A stretch of 6,311 nt of DNA. Source: CAG-841 sp963656825. GTDB lineage: Bacteria; Bacillota; Clostridia; Oscillospirales; CAG-272. Numbering within the stretch: the stretch's first letter is position 1; each line of letters starts with the position of its first letter. The DNA is taken from assembly GCA_963656825.1 (NCBI GenBank), contig CAVKJG010000063.1, forward strand, positions 1 through 6,311, in the 5' to 3' direction. Made by a program: the position numbers and the translations under genes. Of this stretch, positions 1 through 6,311 are shown piece by piece. A model generated the notes under the pieces. It searched no databases, was not told the DNA's origin, and saw nothing but the letters and a program-made list of their open reading frames with translations.

Positions 1-13
1 GCTTGCTGGTGCT

Positions 14-37
14 TTCGCGATATAAACAATACGCGAA
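14..37. repeat. Inverted repeat TTCGCG-N12-CGCGAA
   Basis: TTCGCG (14-19) is mirrored by CGCGAA (32-37), with 12 A+T-rich bases between. It lies roughly 11-35 bases downstream of the predicted start of the leftward promoter, so it could be a leader hairpin or an operator half-site pair. Six-base arms are short and could occur by chance; no known operator is recognised. Confidence 0.35.
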
Positions 38-54
38 TATAATAATATATAATA

Positions 55-83
55 ATATTACTACAAATAAGCTATCGTGTCAA
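55..83 (-). promoter_or_regulatory. Probable sigma-A promoter firing leftwards out of the window
   Basis: On the minus strand there is a perfect -35 box TTGACA (83-78), a 17-base spacer (77-61) and TAATAT (60-55), which matches four of the six -10 consensus bases. The predicted start of transcription is near 48-49. The region is A+T-rich and lies downstream of rpoD, so it should drive the next gene to the left, of which nothing coding is visible here. No ribosome binding site occurs in positions 1-48, implying a leader of more than about 45 bases or a non-coding product. Confidence 0.7.
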
Positions 84-165
84 GTGATAATTTAATCTCT
101 CGCCTTGGCCGAAAGCTTTCTGCGGGCTTTATTTTGCTGTTTTCTTGTTATTATATACAAAAATA

Positions 166-228
166 TCTGCCGTGCATTTGGCTTTATGCACAATCGTGAT
201 ATGCACAAAGTTCAAACCGCGCGGCAGA
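166..228 (-). terminator. Candidate rho-independent terminator of the dgt-dnaG-rpoD unit
   Basis: Thirty bases past the rpoD stop, the minus strand has the arm TCTGCCGCGC (228-219) and its partner GCACGGCAGA (175-166). They pair over seven bases, then one A/C mismatch, then two more pairs. The second arm is followed at once by TATTTTTG (165-158), a short T-rich tract. The loop of 43 bases is long but can fold into an inner hairpin (GTGCAT 191-186 with ATGCAC 177-172), which competes with the inner part of the outer stem. Long loop and interrupted T tract make this less typical than a standard terminator. Confidence 0.4.
172..208. repeat. Clustered ATGCAC/GTGCAT motifs
   Basis: ATGCACAA occurs twice in direct orientation (186-193 and 201-208, offset 15 bases), and its core appears inverted as GTGCAT at 172-177. 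Three copies in 37 bases allow alternative hairpins with either downstream copy. They sit inside the loop of the candidate rpoD terminator. No known binding protein is recognised. Confidence 0.4.
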
Positions 229-257
229 ATGTTGTATATTATGCAATCTTAAAATTA

Positions 258-1628
258 TCAGTCAAGATAGTCCTTGAGCTTCTTTGAGCGGCTCGGATGA
301 CGGAGCTTGCGGAGTGCCTTTGCCTCTATCTGACGAATTCTCTCACGGGTGATGTTGAATTGCTGTCCGACCTCTTCAAGCGTTCTCGTTCTTCCGTCCT
401 CAAGTCCGAAGCGAAGCTTGAGAACGTGCTCCTCTCTCGGAGTAAGCGTGTGAAGCACCTCGCAGAGCTGCTCGCGGAGAAGCGCATACGAAGCGGCGTC
501 CGCCGGAGCGGGGGAATCCTGATCCTCGATAAAGTCGCCTATGTGGCTGTCCTCTTCTTCGCCGACGGGCGTTTCAAGCGAGATAGGGTCCTGCGCGACC
601 TTAATTATCTCGCGTATCTTTTCGGGGCTCATATTCATTTCCTTTGCTATTTCTTCGGGAGTGACCTCTCTGCCCTGCTCCTGAAGCATCTGGCGCGATA
701 CCTTTGTAACCTTGTGTATGGTTTCCACCATATGCACGGGAATTCTTATGGTGCGCGCCTGATCGGCTATGGCTCTTGTTATCGCCTGACGTATCCACCA
801 TGTAGCATACGTCGAAAATTTATAACCCTTTGTATAGTCGAACTTTGAAACGGCTTTCATGAGTCCGAGGTTGCCCTCCTGAATAAGATCAAGGAAGAAA
901 AGTCCCTTGCCGACATACTTTTTGGCGATGCTTACGACAAGACGAAGGTTCGCTTCGACAAGCTCCTGCTTTGCTTTTTCGTCGCCTTCGGACATACGCT
1001 TTGAAAGCTCCGCTTCTCTTTCCGCGTCAAGCAGCGGCACTCTGCCGATCTCTTTAAGGTACATTTTTACGGGATCGTCTATCATCAGCCCTTCCTGAGA
1101 AAGAGCCTTTTCCATGCTTTCCGAGCTTTCAAAATTTTCAAGATCGGCTTCTATATCCTCGTCAAGATCTATCGGCTCTTCGTCGTCGAAATCCTCCGTC
1201 ACGTCGATGCCCATAGCTTCAAGCGTTTCATAAAGCTTGTCTATCTGGTCAAGGTCGTAATCCGTATCGCCGAGAGAAACCATTATCTCGCTGTTTGAAA
1301 TCGAGCCCTTGGCTTTCGCCTTGTCGATTATATCCTGAATATCGTTTTTTTCTTTATGCTCGCCGCTCTGCTTGTTCTCGGCGGAATGTTCGGAAGAAGC
1401 CTCCGATTTTTTCGCCGGATGTGTTTTCGATTGCGACGCCGTCTTCTTTTTTGCCGGCTGCTGAGCCTGCTCCGGCTCGTCCTTTACCTCGACATCGGGT
1501 GTCTCCGCGCCTTCCGCCACGGCAGCTTTTTTAGCCGTCGATTTTCTTGTCGTCGGCTTTTTTGCCTCTTCCTTGTGTTCCTCCTCTGCGGGCATCTCCG
1601 CCACAGTCCTGTTCATATCGTCAAGCAT
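258..1628 (-). CDS. rpoD: RNA polymerase primary sigma factor (RpoD/SigA)
   Basis: This is the housekeeping sigma factor: it binds core RNA polymerase in the cytoplasm and directs it to -10/-35 promoters. The 456-residue protein shows the sigma-70 regions in order. Region 1.1-like sequence lies at about 96-145, region 1.2 at 184-212 (DDPVKMYLKEIGRVPLL), region 2 at 225-297 with the promoter-melting segment YATWWIRQAITRAIADQART, region 3 at about 300-378, and region 4 at 383-456 with the -35 helix-turn-helix (TLEEVGQQFNITRERIRQIE) and C-terminal LKDYLD. There is no long insert between regions 1.2 and 2, unlike E. coli sigma-70. Residues 1-95 are an extra Lys/Ala/Glu-rich, probably disordered extension, making it about 85 residues longer than the 371-residue Bacillus SigA. 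An acidic stretch follows at 142-170. The ATG start is supported by GGAGG at 1637-1641, eight bases upstream. It lies 32 bases after dnaG and ends the operon. Identification is very secure. Confidence 0.98.
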   Translation of the reverse strand: MLDDMNRTVAEMPAEEEHKEEAKKPTTRKSTAKKAAVAEGAETPDVEVKDEPEQAQQPAKKKTASQSKTHPAKKSEASSEHSAENKQSGEHKEKNDIQDIIDKAKAKGSISNSEIMVSLGDTDYDLDQIDKLYETLEAMGIDVTEDFDDEEPIDLDEDIEADLENFESSESMEKALSQEGLMIDDPVKMYLKEIGRVPLLDAEREAELSKRMSEGDEKAKQELVEANLRLVVSIAKKYVGKGLFFLDLIQEGNLGLMKAVSKFDYTKGYKFSTYATWWIRQAITRAIADQARTIRIPVHMVETIHKVTKVSRQMLQEQGREVTPEEIAKEMNMSPEKIREIIKVAQDPISLETPVGEEEDSHIGDFIEDQDSPAPADAASYALLREQLCEVLHTLTPREEHVLKLRFGLEDGRTRTLEEVGQQFNITRERIRQIEAKALRKLRHPSRSKKLKDYLD

Positions 1629-1636
1629 TGAATATT

Positions 1637-1641
1637 CCTCC
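1637..1641 (-). promoter_or_regulatory. Ribosome binding site of rpoD
   Basis: GGAGG on the minus strand stands eight bases before the ATG at 1628-1626. It supports this ATG, and therefore the long N-terminal extension, rather than an internal start nearer the conserved sigma regions. Confidence 0.75.
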
Positions 1642-1660
1642 GAAATTTATGTATTCTTTT

Positions 1661-3421
1661 TTATTTATTCTGACGTTTTTTTCTCTCTATTATTTTCATT
1701 ACGGAATCTATGTCGTCTCCTGATTTGTCCCGTGATTGTGCAACCGCGTTTTTAAGCGATTCTATGCTTTCAAGGAAAACCCTTTCGCTGTTGTCGGTCA
1801 GCTCCTGTCTTGCGACGAGCATCGACGACATTCTCGATATCTCCTCCGGCGAAAATTCTTCGGCAAACGCGCCGAAGCCTCCCGCGCTTCCCCTGTCGCG
1901 CAGACGGGAAAAAATCCTGCGGTTGAATTCCGTAACGAAATCGTCCTCGCCCAGATCAACCTCGCCCTTACGTACCTTTTCGGTATATTCCGGATAAAGC
2001 AGCATCAATCCAAGCACCGTTTCCTCTGCGTGAGCCGCCTTTACGTTTCTTGCGTAGTCGCGGTTGACCTTGTCCCCCACTCCGAGCGAGCTCATAACTA
2101 TTTTGCGTTTTTCTTCGTTTTCGCGATCCTTTTTTCTGTATTTCCGCTTGCGTTCGGTGTCGCTCCGCACGCTTGCGACCTCTATTCCGAGCGCGGACGC
2201 TATCTTGCCTATATAAACCTCGCGCTCCACTCCCGAATCGACGTCGGCGGCTATCGTGCAAAGCTCGTCCGCCGCCTTTATTTTTTCGTCGGGAATATCG
2301 GTGTTGTATTTGTTCAGCACCGAGCCGAGCAGAAATTCAAGCTTTCCCTCGCTTGCCGCCACAAGCGCGCGGAACTTGTCCTTCCCGAATTTCTTTACAT
2401 ATTCGTCCGGATCCTTTGCTCCCTCCATGTGAAGCACTCTCACTTCAAGTCCGGCTTCGGTAAGCATCGGTATCGCGCGCCGCGTCGCCGCAACGCCCGC
2501 TCCGTCGCTGTCATAAGCGATTATGACCTTTTTCGTATATTTTGCCATTATTCTTGCCTGATCGGCTGTCAGTGCCGTGCCAAGCGTGGCAACCGCGTTT
2601 GAAAATCCGGCAAGATTTACGCCTATAACGTCCATATAGCCTTCGCACAGAATAAGCTCCTCAGAGCAGCACGTCCGCGCGAAATTTAGCGAATAAAGAT
2701 TGCGGCTTTTCTTGAAAACCGGCGTATCGGAGCTGTTTAAGTATTTCGGCTGAGCGTCGCCCATTGCGCGTCCGCCGAAGCCTATCACGTTCCCGAAGTT
2801 ATCTATTATGGGGAAAATTATTCTCCCCCTGAAATAGTCAAAATATCCTTTGCCGCTTCGGTTTCTGCCGCAAAGAAAGCCCTCCGCCATTTCCTCGTCG
2901 CGATATCCGAGCGAATGCATATGCTCGCGCAGCGCATTGAAGCTGTTCGGCGCATATCCGAGCCCGAAGCGCGTTATCGCCGACCTCGGAAGTCCGCGCT
3001 TGTTCATAAGATAATCCACCGCTATCGCCGATTCGGGCTTTGACAGCGACGCATGGAAAAACCGCGCCGCCTCTCTGTTCATATCGTAAAACCGGCGTCG
3101 CCGCACGGATTCGCTTTTTCCGTCGTCGCCTTCGGGCATCTTCATCCCGACGCGGTTGCAAAGATATTCGAGCGCGCCGATATAATCAAGATTTTCCGCC
3201 GCCATAACAAAGGTTATAACGTCGCCTCCCGAGCCGCACCCGAAGCAGTGATACGAATTCGTATCGGTAAACACTGTAAACGACGGCGTTTTTTCGGAGT
3301 GGAACGGGCAAAGCCCCACAAGCCGCGATCCCGCTCTTTTAAGCGTTACATAAGGAGAAACAACCTCTTCCATTCTGTTGCGGAATTTTAAGTCTTCCAG
3401 AAATTCCTGCGTTATTTTCAA
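1661..3421 (-). CDS. dnaG: DNA primase DnaG
   Basis: DnaG makes the short RNA primers for chromosome replication and acts with the replicative helicase at the fork. The 586-residue length is usual for the family. An N-terminal CHC2 zinc-binding domain is intact: Cys38, His41, Cys59 and Cys62 (CPFH...CFGC). The catalytic core follows, with the conserved FRGRIIFPI segment near 198-205, GFGGR near 214-218 and PKYLNS near 225-230. The Toprim domain has the catalytic Glu in CEGYMDV (Glu260) and the metal-binding acidic residues in YDSDGAG (Asp304, Asp306). KDPDEY follows at 337-341. A charged linker (about 422-440, rich in Lys/Arg/Glu) leads to a helical C-terminal domain (about 460-586) expected to bind helicase. 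The start codon is TTG, chosen because AGGAGG lies nine bases upstream and the residues after it fit the normal DnaG N-terminus; the next Met is residue 17. It is 27 bases downstream of dgt and 32 upstream of rpoD, so all three are probably co-transcribed. Confidence 0.98.
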   Translation of the reverse strand: MKITQEFLEDLKFRNRMEEVVSPYVTLKRAGSRLVGLCPFHSEKTPSFTVFTDTNSYHCFGCGSGGDVITFVMAAENLDYIGALEYLCNRVGMKMPEGDDGKSESVRRRRFYDMNREAARFFHASLSKPESAIAVDYLMNKRGLPRSAITRFGLGYAPNSFNALREHMHSLGYRDEEMAEGFLCGRNRSGKGYFDYFRGRIIFPIIDNFGNVIGFGGRAMGDAQPKYLNSSDTPVFKKSRNLYSLNFARTCCSEELILCEGYMDVIGVNLAGFSNAVATLGTALTADQARIMAKYTKKVIIAYDSDGAGVAATRRAIPMLTEAGLEVRVLHMEGAKDPDEYVKKFGKDKFRALVAASEGKLEFLLGSVLNKYNTDIPDEKIKAADELCTIAADVDSGVEREVYIGKIASALGIEVASVRSDTERKRKYRKKDRENEEKRKIVMSSLGVGDKVNRDYARNVKAAHAEETVLGLMLLYPEYTEKVRKGEVDLGEDDFVTEFNRRIFSRLRDRGSAGGFGAFAEEFSPEEISRMSSMLVARQELTDNSERVFLESIESLKNAVAQSRDKSGDDIDSVMKIIERKKRQNK

Positions 3422-3430
3422 GAAAAGCGT

Positions 3431-3436
3431 CCTCCT
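3431..3436 (-). promoter_or_regulatory. Ribosome binding site deciding the TTG start of dnaG
   Basis: A full AGGAGG on the minus strand, within AAAGGAGG, ends nine bases before TTG at 3421-3419. It lies in the 27-base gap after the dgt stop. The first in-frame ATG is codon 17, inside the conserved N-terminal region of DnaG. Confidence 0.8.
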
Positions 3437-3448
3437 TTTTTCAAAAAT

Positions 3449-4444
3449 TTATTTCCAGACCTTCGGCACGAAAATGCGCTCAAAGGTGTTTATTGCGTAT
3501 CTGTCCGTCATTCCGCAGATGTAATCGCAAACCCTGCGCTCGACGGTGTCGCTTTCGTCTATATTGTATTCGGCGGGCATCGCCTCCGGATTCTGCACAA
3601 AATATTCGTACAGACGCTTGAGCATATCCATCGCTCTGCCTTCCTCGCCCTTTGCCTCCGGATTTCTGTAAACCCTTTCAAAAAGGAATTCGCGAAGCTC
3701 CATCATCGCCGAATAAATCGTTTTGTTCATTGTTATTTCGTTTTTGCCGGTGCTTTCGGTTATCACGGAATCCACAAGCGTGCCTATTCTTTGCGAATGT
3801 GTTTTTCCGAGAATATCGGTAAGCTTTTTGGGCAGATCCTCGTCCCGAAGAATTTTTGCCCTTATCGCGTCGTCGATATCGTGGTTTATATACGCTATTC
3901 TGTCCGCGAACTTGATTATTTTGCCCTCCAGAGTACACGCCGAATTGTTTCCGGAATGATTTACTATCGCGTCGCGGACTTCAAAGGTAAGGTTGAGTCC
4001 CCTGCCGTTTTTTTCAAGCTTGTCCACCACGCGCAGGCTCTGATAATAGTGCGTAAACCCGGGATCAAAGCATTCGGTGAGCGCTCTTTCGCCGGCGTGG
4101 GCAAACGGCGGATGCCCGAGATCGTGTCCGAGCCCCGCAGCCTCGGTAAGATCCTCGTTTAAGGAAAGTCCCCTCGCTATCGTTCTGGCTATCTGCGTAA
4201 CTTCAAGCGTGTGGGTAAGGCGCGTTCTGTAATGATCGTCCTCCGGACAAAGAAAGACCTGCGTCTTATTCGTCAGTCTGCGGAAGGATTTGCAATGAAT
4301 TATCCTGTCCCTGTCGCGCTGAAATTCGGTTCTCATTTCACACGGCTTTATGGGATAAAGTCTTCCCTTCGTGTTTTCCGAAAGGCACGCATAGGGAGAA
4401 AGCGTATTTCTTTCACGCTCCATAAGCATTTCCGTTACGGTCAA
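3449..4444 (-). CDS. dgt: dGTP triphosphohydrolase-like HD-domain protein (dNTPase)
   Basis: Proteins of this family hydrolyse dGTP or other dNTPs to the deoxynucleoside and triphosphate, tuning the DNA precursor pool. The 331-residue protein has the family N-terminus (FQRDRDRIIHCKSFRRLTNKTQVF, about 41-64). It also has the complete HD metal site: His78 in THTLEV, His107-Asp108 in GHDLGHPPFAH, and Asp181 in FADRIAYINHDIDDA. Additional active-site histidines are His111 and His116. The C-terminal half is helical and ends near FERIFVPKVWK. I place the start at a TTG codon because AGGAG sits nine bases upstream. In-frame ATG codons at 4429 and 4423 are further away and lack as good a site. It begins a likely three-gene operon with dnaG and rpoD, behind its own promoter in the 93-base gap after yigZ. 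The family and the HD site are clear; whether dGTP is the true preferred substrate cannot be read from the sequence. Confidence 0.95.
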   Translation of the reverse strand: MTVTEMLMERERNTLSPYACLSENTKGRLYPIKPCEMRTEFQRDRDRIIHCKSFRRLTNKTQVFLCPEDDHYRTRLTHTLEVTQIARTIARGLSLNEDLTEAAGLGHDLGHPPFAHAGERALTECFDPGFTHYYQSLRVVDKLEKNGRGLNLTFEVRDAIVNHSGNNSACTLEGKIIKFADRIAYINHDIDDAIRAKILRDEDLPKKLTDILGKTHSQRIGTLVDSVITESTGKNEITMNKTIYSAMMELREFLFERVYRNPEAKGEEGRAMDMLKRLYEYFVQNPEAMPAEYNIDESDTVERRVCDYICGMTDRYAINTFERIFVPKVWK

Positions 4445-4453
4445 GGCAAAAAT

Positions 4454-4458
4454 CTCCT
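4454..4458 (-). promoter_or_regulatory. Ribosome binding site deciding the TTG start of dgt
   Basis: AGGAG on the minus strand ends nine bases before TTG at 4444-4442. The next in-frame ATG (4429) would be 24 bases away, so the TTG start is preferred. Confidence 0.75.
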
Positions 4459-4473
4459 GTCTTTTATTATTTG

Positions 4474-4479
4474 ATTATA
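4474..4479 (-). promoter_or_regulatory. -10 box of the likely dgt-dnaG-rpoD promoter
   Basis: The minus strand carries a perfect TATAAT in the 93-base gap between yigZ and dgt. It would start a transcript near 4467, leaving a leader of about 23 bases that includes the dgt ribosome binding site. The -35 is unclear: TTGCAA (4499-4494) is recognisable but only 14 bases away, shorter than the normal 16-18. The gap is otherwise A/T tracts, and I see no G+C-rich terminator hairpin after yigZ, so read-through from yigZ is also possible. Confidence 0.5.
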
Positions 4480-4537
4480 ATATACGAAATATTTTGCAAA
4501 ACTCCTTTTTTTATTTTAATTTTTCGACATTTATGCA

Positions 4538-5161
4538 TTATTTTTTTGCGTCAAAGCGCTCGCCCGTATGCAGAACGGTGCATTTTCCGCCCGTCATCTC
4601 ACGGATTCTGCCCGAAAATATCGCTTCTTCGCCTGCAAGTATCGCAAACTTCACCGTTATTCCCGAAAGAAATTCCGTTTTGTCTATCATCGCGGTGTAC
4701 CTGCCCAGCTCATACAAAAGCCTGTCGTAATCCGAATACGAGCAGACAAATTCGCACTCGGAAAACAGATCGTATGTCACTATTCCGGCATCGGCTACAG
4801 CTCCCGCGGCGGCTTTTGAATACGCGCGCACAAGTCCGCCCGCGCCAAGAAGTATTCCGCCGAAATATCTTGTAACGACAACGGCGGCGTTGTCAACGCC
4901 GCTCTTGCGTATCACGTCGAGAACGGGAACTCCGCCCGTTCCCTGCGGTTCTCCGTCGTCGCTTGCGTGGCACACGCTGCCTGTTGTGTAAGCGGAAACG
5001 TTGTGTTTCGCGTCGGAATGCTTTGCTTTTATCTCCGCAACGAAGGCAAGCGCCTCCGCCTCGGTACTGACGGGAGCGGCATAGCCTATGAACACCGATT
5101 TCTTTTCGGTGAATTCAAATTCCCCCCGTTTTCCGAGCGTTGTAAGTGCTTTGGCCGCCAT
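4538..5161 (-). CDS. yigZ: YigZ/IMPACT family protein (UPF0029 + DUF1949)
   Basis: This is a complete 207-residue member of the YigZ (bacterial IMPACT) family, matching the usual length of about 205-215. The N-terminal UPF0029/Impact domain (about 15-120) carries the hallmark motifs HNVSAY (53-58), SDDGEPQGTGGVPVL (67-81) and VVVTRYFGGILLGAGGLVRAYS (94-115). The C-terminal DUF1949 ferredoxin-like domain spans about 133-200. Eukaryotic IMPACT influences translational control by interfering with GCN1-GCN2. For bacterial YigZ a role in RNA or nucleotide binding has been suggested from structure, but its function is not settled. The ATG start is preceded by AAAGGA seven bases upstream (5169-5174). 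The gene begins 15 bases after the stop of the DUF4832 gene, so the two may share a transcript. The conserved GVDNAA segment is encoded by a perfect inverted repeat (4884-4902), probably a coding coincidence. Identification is secure; cellular role unknown. Confidence 0.96.
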   Translation of the reverse strand: MAAKALTTLGKRGEFEFTEKKSVFIGYAAPVSTEAEALAFVAEIKAKHSDAKHNVSAYTTGSVCHASDDGEPQGTGGVPVLDVIRKSGVDNAAVVVTRYFGGILLGAGGLVRAYSKAAAGAVADAGIVTYDLFSECEFVCSYSDYDRLLYELGRYTAMIDKTEFLSGITVKFAILAGEEAIFSGRIREMTGGKCTVLHTGERFDAKK

Positions 5162-5176
5162 ACCTTTTTCCTTTCG

Positions 5177-6311
5177 TCAGATTATTTTTACTTCCGTTAT
5201 TTCCGCAAAGCCGTCATCGGAATAAAGCTTCTTTTTGAGAGCGAAACAAACAGGTCTGTCGCCGTCGAAAAGTCCGACCGAAAGCCTGTATTTTCCTCGC
5301 GGCATATCCGAAACGTCGGGCGTGACGGAAACCTTGACCTTTTCCCCCGACCTCCATTCTCTGTTGTCGCAATCGACCGTAAAGCTCTTTTCAACCTCGC
5401 CCGAAAGCTTTACAAGCAGTCTGTATCCGTGAAACGCGCGGGCAAATCCGCGGTTTTCGATATAAAGCGTCACGGTATCCTCCGCTCCGTGCAGAACGGG
5501 CGCGCCGTCTTCAAAGCGCGAAAACTCCGCGCCGTCGATAAAATACCAATATCCGAGCCTGTTTGCCGCGTATTCCGTCACATACGGATATTTTTCAAGC
5601 CACGGGCGCGGATATCCGTGAAAGCCGGCAAACGTAGCGCCGACCGTCCTCATCGCTTCGACAAACGGGTATCCGTCTTTGAAGTTCTGCGGCTTTATCA
5701 TATGATAATGCTCAAGCTCCAGCGTTACGGGAGCGTCCCTGCCCACATAATCGAGCATCCACGGCGAACGGAGCGTAGTGTAGCCTATGCCCCTTCCGCA
5801 ATAGCACGAAACGCAAACCGAATCGTCGTCAAAGCCCATTTTCATTTCCGACGCAAGCTCAAGTATCCTCATATTTTCATTGATGCCGCGTTCCCAGCAC
5901 GAATTGACAAGATCGTCGTTGAACATCAGAAACGACTTCGGAAAGCATCTGCGGTTTATTTCCATATGTTTTATTATAACGTCCGCTCCGTAGCGGATAT
6001 TCGTTCCGCCAGCCGTGTGACCCTCGCCCCACGTTCCGAAGCTTCCGATATCCACCGTTTCTATTCTCGGATCGCCGTCGAATTTTCTTCCCGCCTCCGA
6101 AAGAAATCTTTCAAGATAATACAGAAAAACGGGATCGCTGTAATCGGGCTCAATTCTTCCTCCGCCGATGTCGTAGCCTTTTGCGCCCTTTTCAAAAACA
6201 AAGCGCGGCGTTGCAAACGGTATTTTCTCTATTCCCTCATAACAGCAGATACGAAGCGCAAAGGTATAGCCGCGCGCTCCCCATTTGTCCATTATTTCAT
6301 CTATGTACGAC
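5177..6311 (-). CDS. DUF4832-type protein, putative glycoside-hydrolase-like, 5' end outside window
   Basis: The reading frame is open to the right edge, with six codons (SYIDEI) before the first visible Met at 6292, so the true start lies beyond the window. About 377 residues are visible. Numbering from that Met, residues 1-250 resemble the alternating strand/helix pattern of a (beta/alpha) barrel: WGARGYTFALRI at the start, IGSFGTWGEGHT at 82-93, LELEHYHMIK at 191-200 and FAGFHGYPRPWL at 221-232. The WGE-x-H signature is typical of DUF4832 proteins. Residues about 265-371 form a beta-sandwich-like tail with IENRGFARAFHGY, a DCDNREWRSGE segment and PRGKYRLSVGLFD, which also fits the C-terminal part of DUF4832. 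Glu90, Glu192 and Glu194 are possible catalytic acids by analogy with barrel glycosidases, but this is inference. Substrate and biochemical activity are unknown. No membrane segment is visible in this part; any signal peptide would be off the edge. It runs into yigZ with a 15-base gap. Confidence 0.8.
   Translation of the reverse strand, partial: SYIDEIMDKWGARGYTFALRICCYEGIEKIPFATPRFVFEKGAKGYDIGGGRIEPDYSDPVFLYYLERFLSEAGRKFDGDPRIETVDIGSFGTWGEGHTAGGTNIRYGADVIIKHMEINRRCFPKSFLMFNDDLVNSCWERGINENMRILELASEMKMGFDDDSVCVSCYCGRGIGYTTLRSPWMLDYVGRDAPVTLELEHYHMIKPQNFKDGYPFVEAMRTVGATFAGFHGYPRPWLEKYPYVTEYAANRLGYWYFIDGAEFSRFEDGAPVLHGAEDTVTLYIENRGFARAFHGYRLLVKLSGEVEKSFTVDCDNREWRSGEKVKVSVTPDVSDMPRGKYRLSVGLFDGDRPVCFALKKKLYSDDGFAEITEVKII

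Noticed and set aside
108..145. A possible plus-strand terminator (AAAGC, nine bases, GCTTT, then T-rich sequence)
   Set aside because: The stem has only five pairs, and no plus-strand gene upstream of it is supported.
206..228. A sequence resembling a tRNA T-loop (GTTCAAACC)
   Set aside because: The flanking bases do not form the five-base T stem, and no acceptor or anticodon arm can be found around it.
105..287. A 60-codon plus-strand frame starting at TTG in the left intergenic region
   Set aside because: There is no ribosome binding site before it, its product is not recognisable, and it runs into the 3' end of rpoD on the opposite strand.
297..848. A plus-strand open frame of 183 codons
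   Set aside because: It is antisense to the most conserved part of rpoD and has no recognisable protein features.
1736..2602. A long open frame on the plus strand (288 codons)
   Set aside because: It lies wholly antisense to the conserved dnaG frame, its product shows no recognisable domain, and it is best explained as a shadow of the primase codons.
3449..4444. The HD-domain dNTPase as an anti-phage defence gene
   Set aside because: Some dGTPases do protect against phage by depleting dNTPs, but this one sits in the conserved dgt-dnaG-rpoD order with housekeeping features and no defence neighbours.

Overview
The window looks like ordinary chromosomal core sequence from a member of the Bacillota, most likely class Clostridia and possibly a gut-associated lineage. 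The evidence is a dgt-dnaG-rpoD gene order typical of clostridia, AGGAGG-type ribosome binding sites, frequent TTG starts, and a primary sigma factor that lacks the long insert of the proteobacterial protein. All five recognisable genes read leftwards on the minus strand. I see no mobile element, CRISPR array, rRNA or tRNA gene, or phage gene.

Region by region, right to left (the direction of transcription). 6311-5177 is the 3' part of a gene for a DUF4832-type protein, a probable (beta/alpha)-barrel followed by a C-terminal beta-sandwich; its start lies outside the window. Fifteen bases later, 5161-4538 encodes a complete YigZ/IMPACT-family protein. An A+T-rich gap of 93 bases (4537-4445) holds a consensus -10 box and starts the next unit. 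4444-3449 is dgt (HD-domain dNTP triphosphohydrolase), 3421-1661 is dnaG (primase) and 1628-258 is rpoD (primary sigma factor). Their gaps are only 27 and 32 bases, so they probably form one operon. The last 257 bases (257-1) have no convincing gene. They hold a candidate terminator for rpoD (228-166 plus a T-rich tract), a near-consensus sigma-A promoter firing leftwards off the edge (83-55), and a small inverted repeat just downstream of it (14-37).

The dgt-dnaG-rpoD unit links nucleotide pool control, replication priming and housekeeping transcription, the clostridial counterpart of the macromolecular synthesis operon. Both dgt and dnaG appear to start at TTG behind strong Shine-Dalgarno sequences, while rpoD has ATG. 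RpoD carries a Lys/Ala/Glu-rich N-terminal extension of about 90 residues.

I did not find a convincing undescribed system. The points most worth checking are the RpoD extension, the shared TTG starts, the uncharacterised DUF4832 protein beside yigZ, and the non-coding segment at the left edge.
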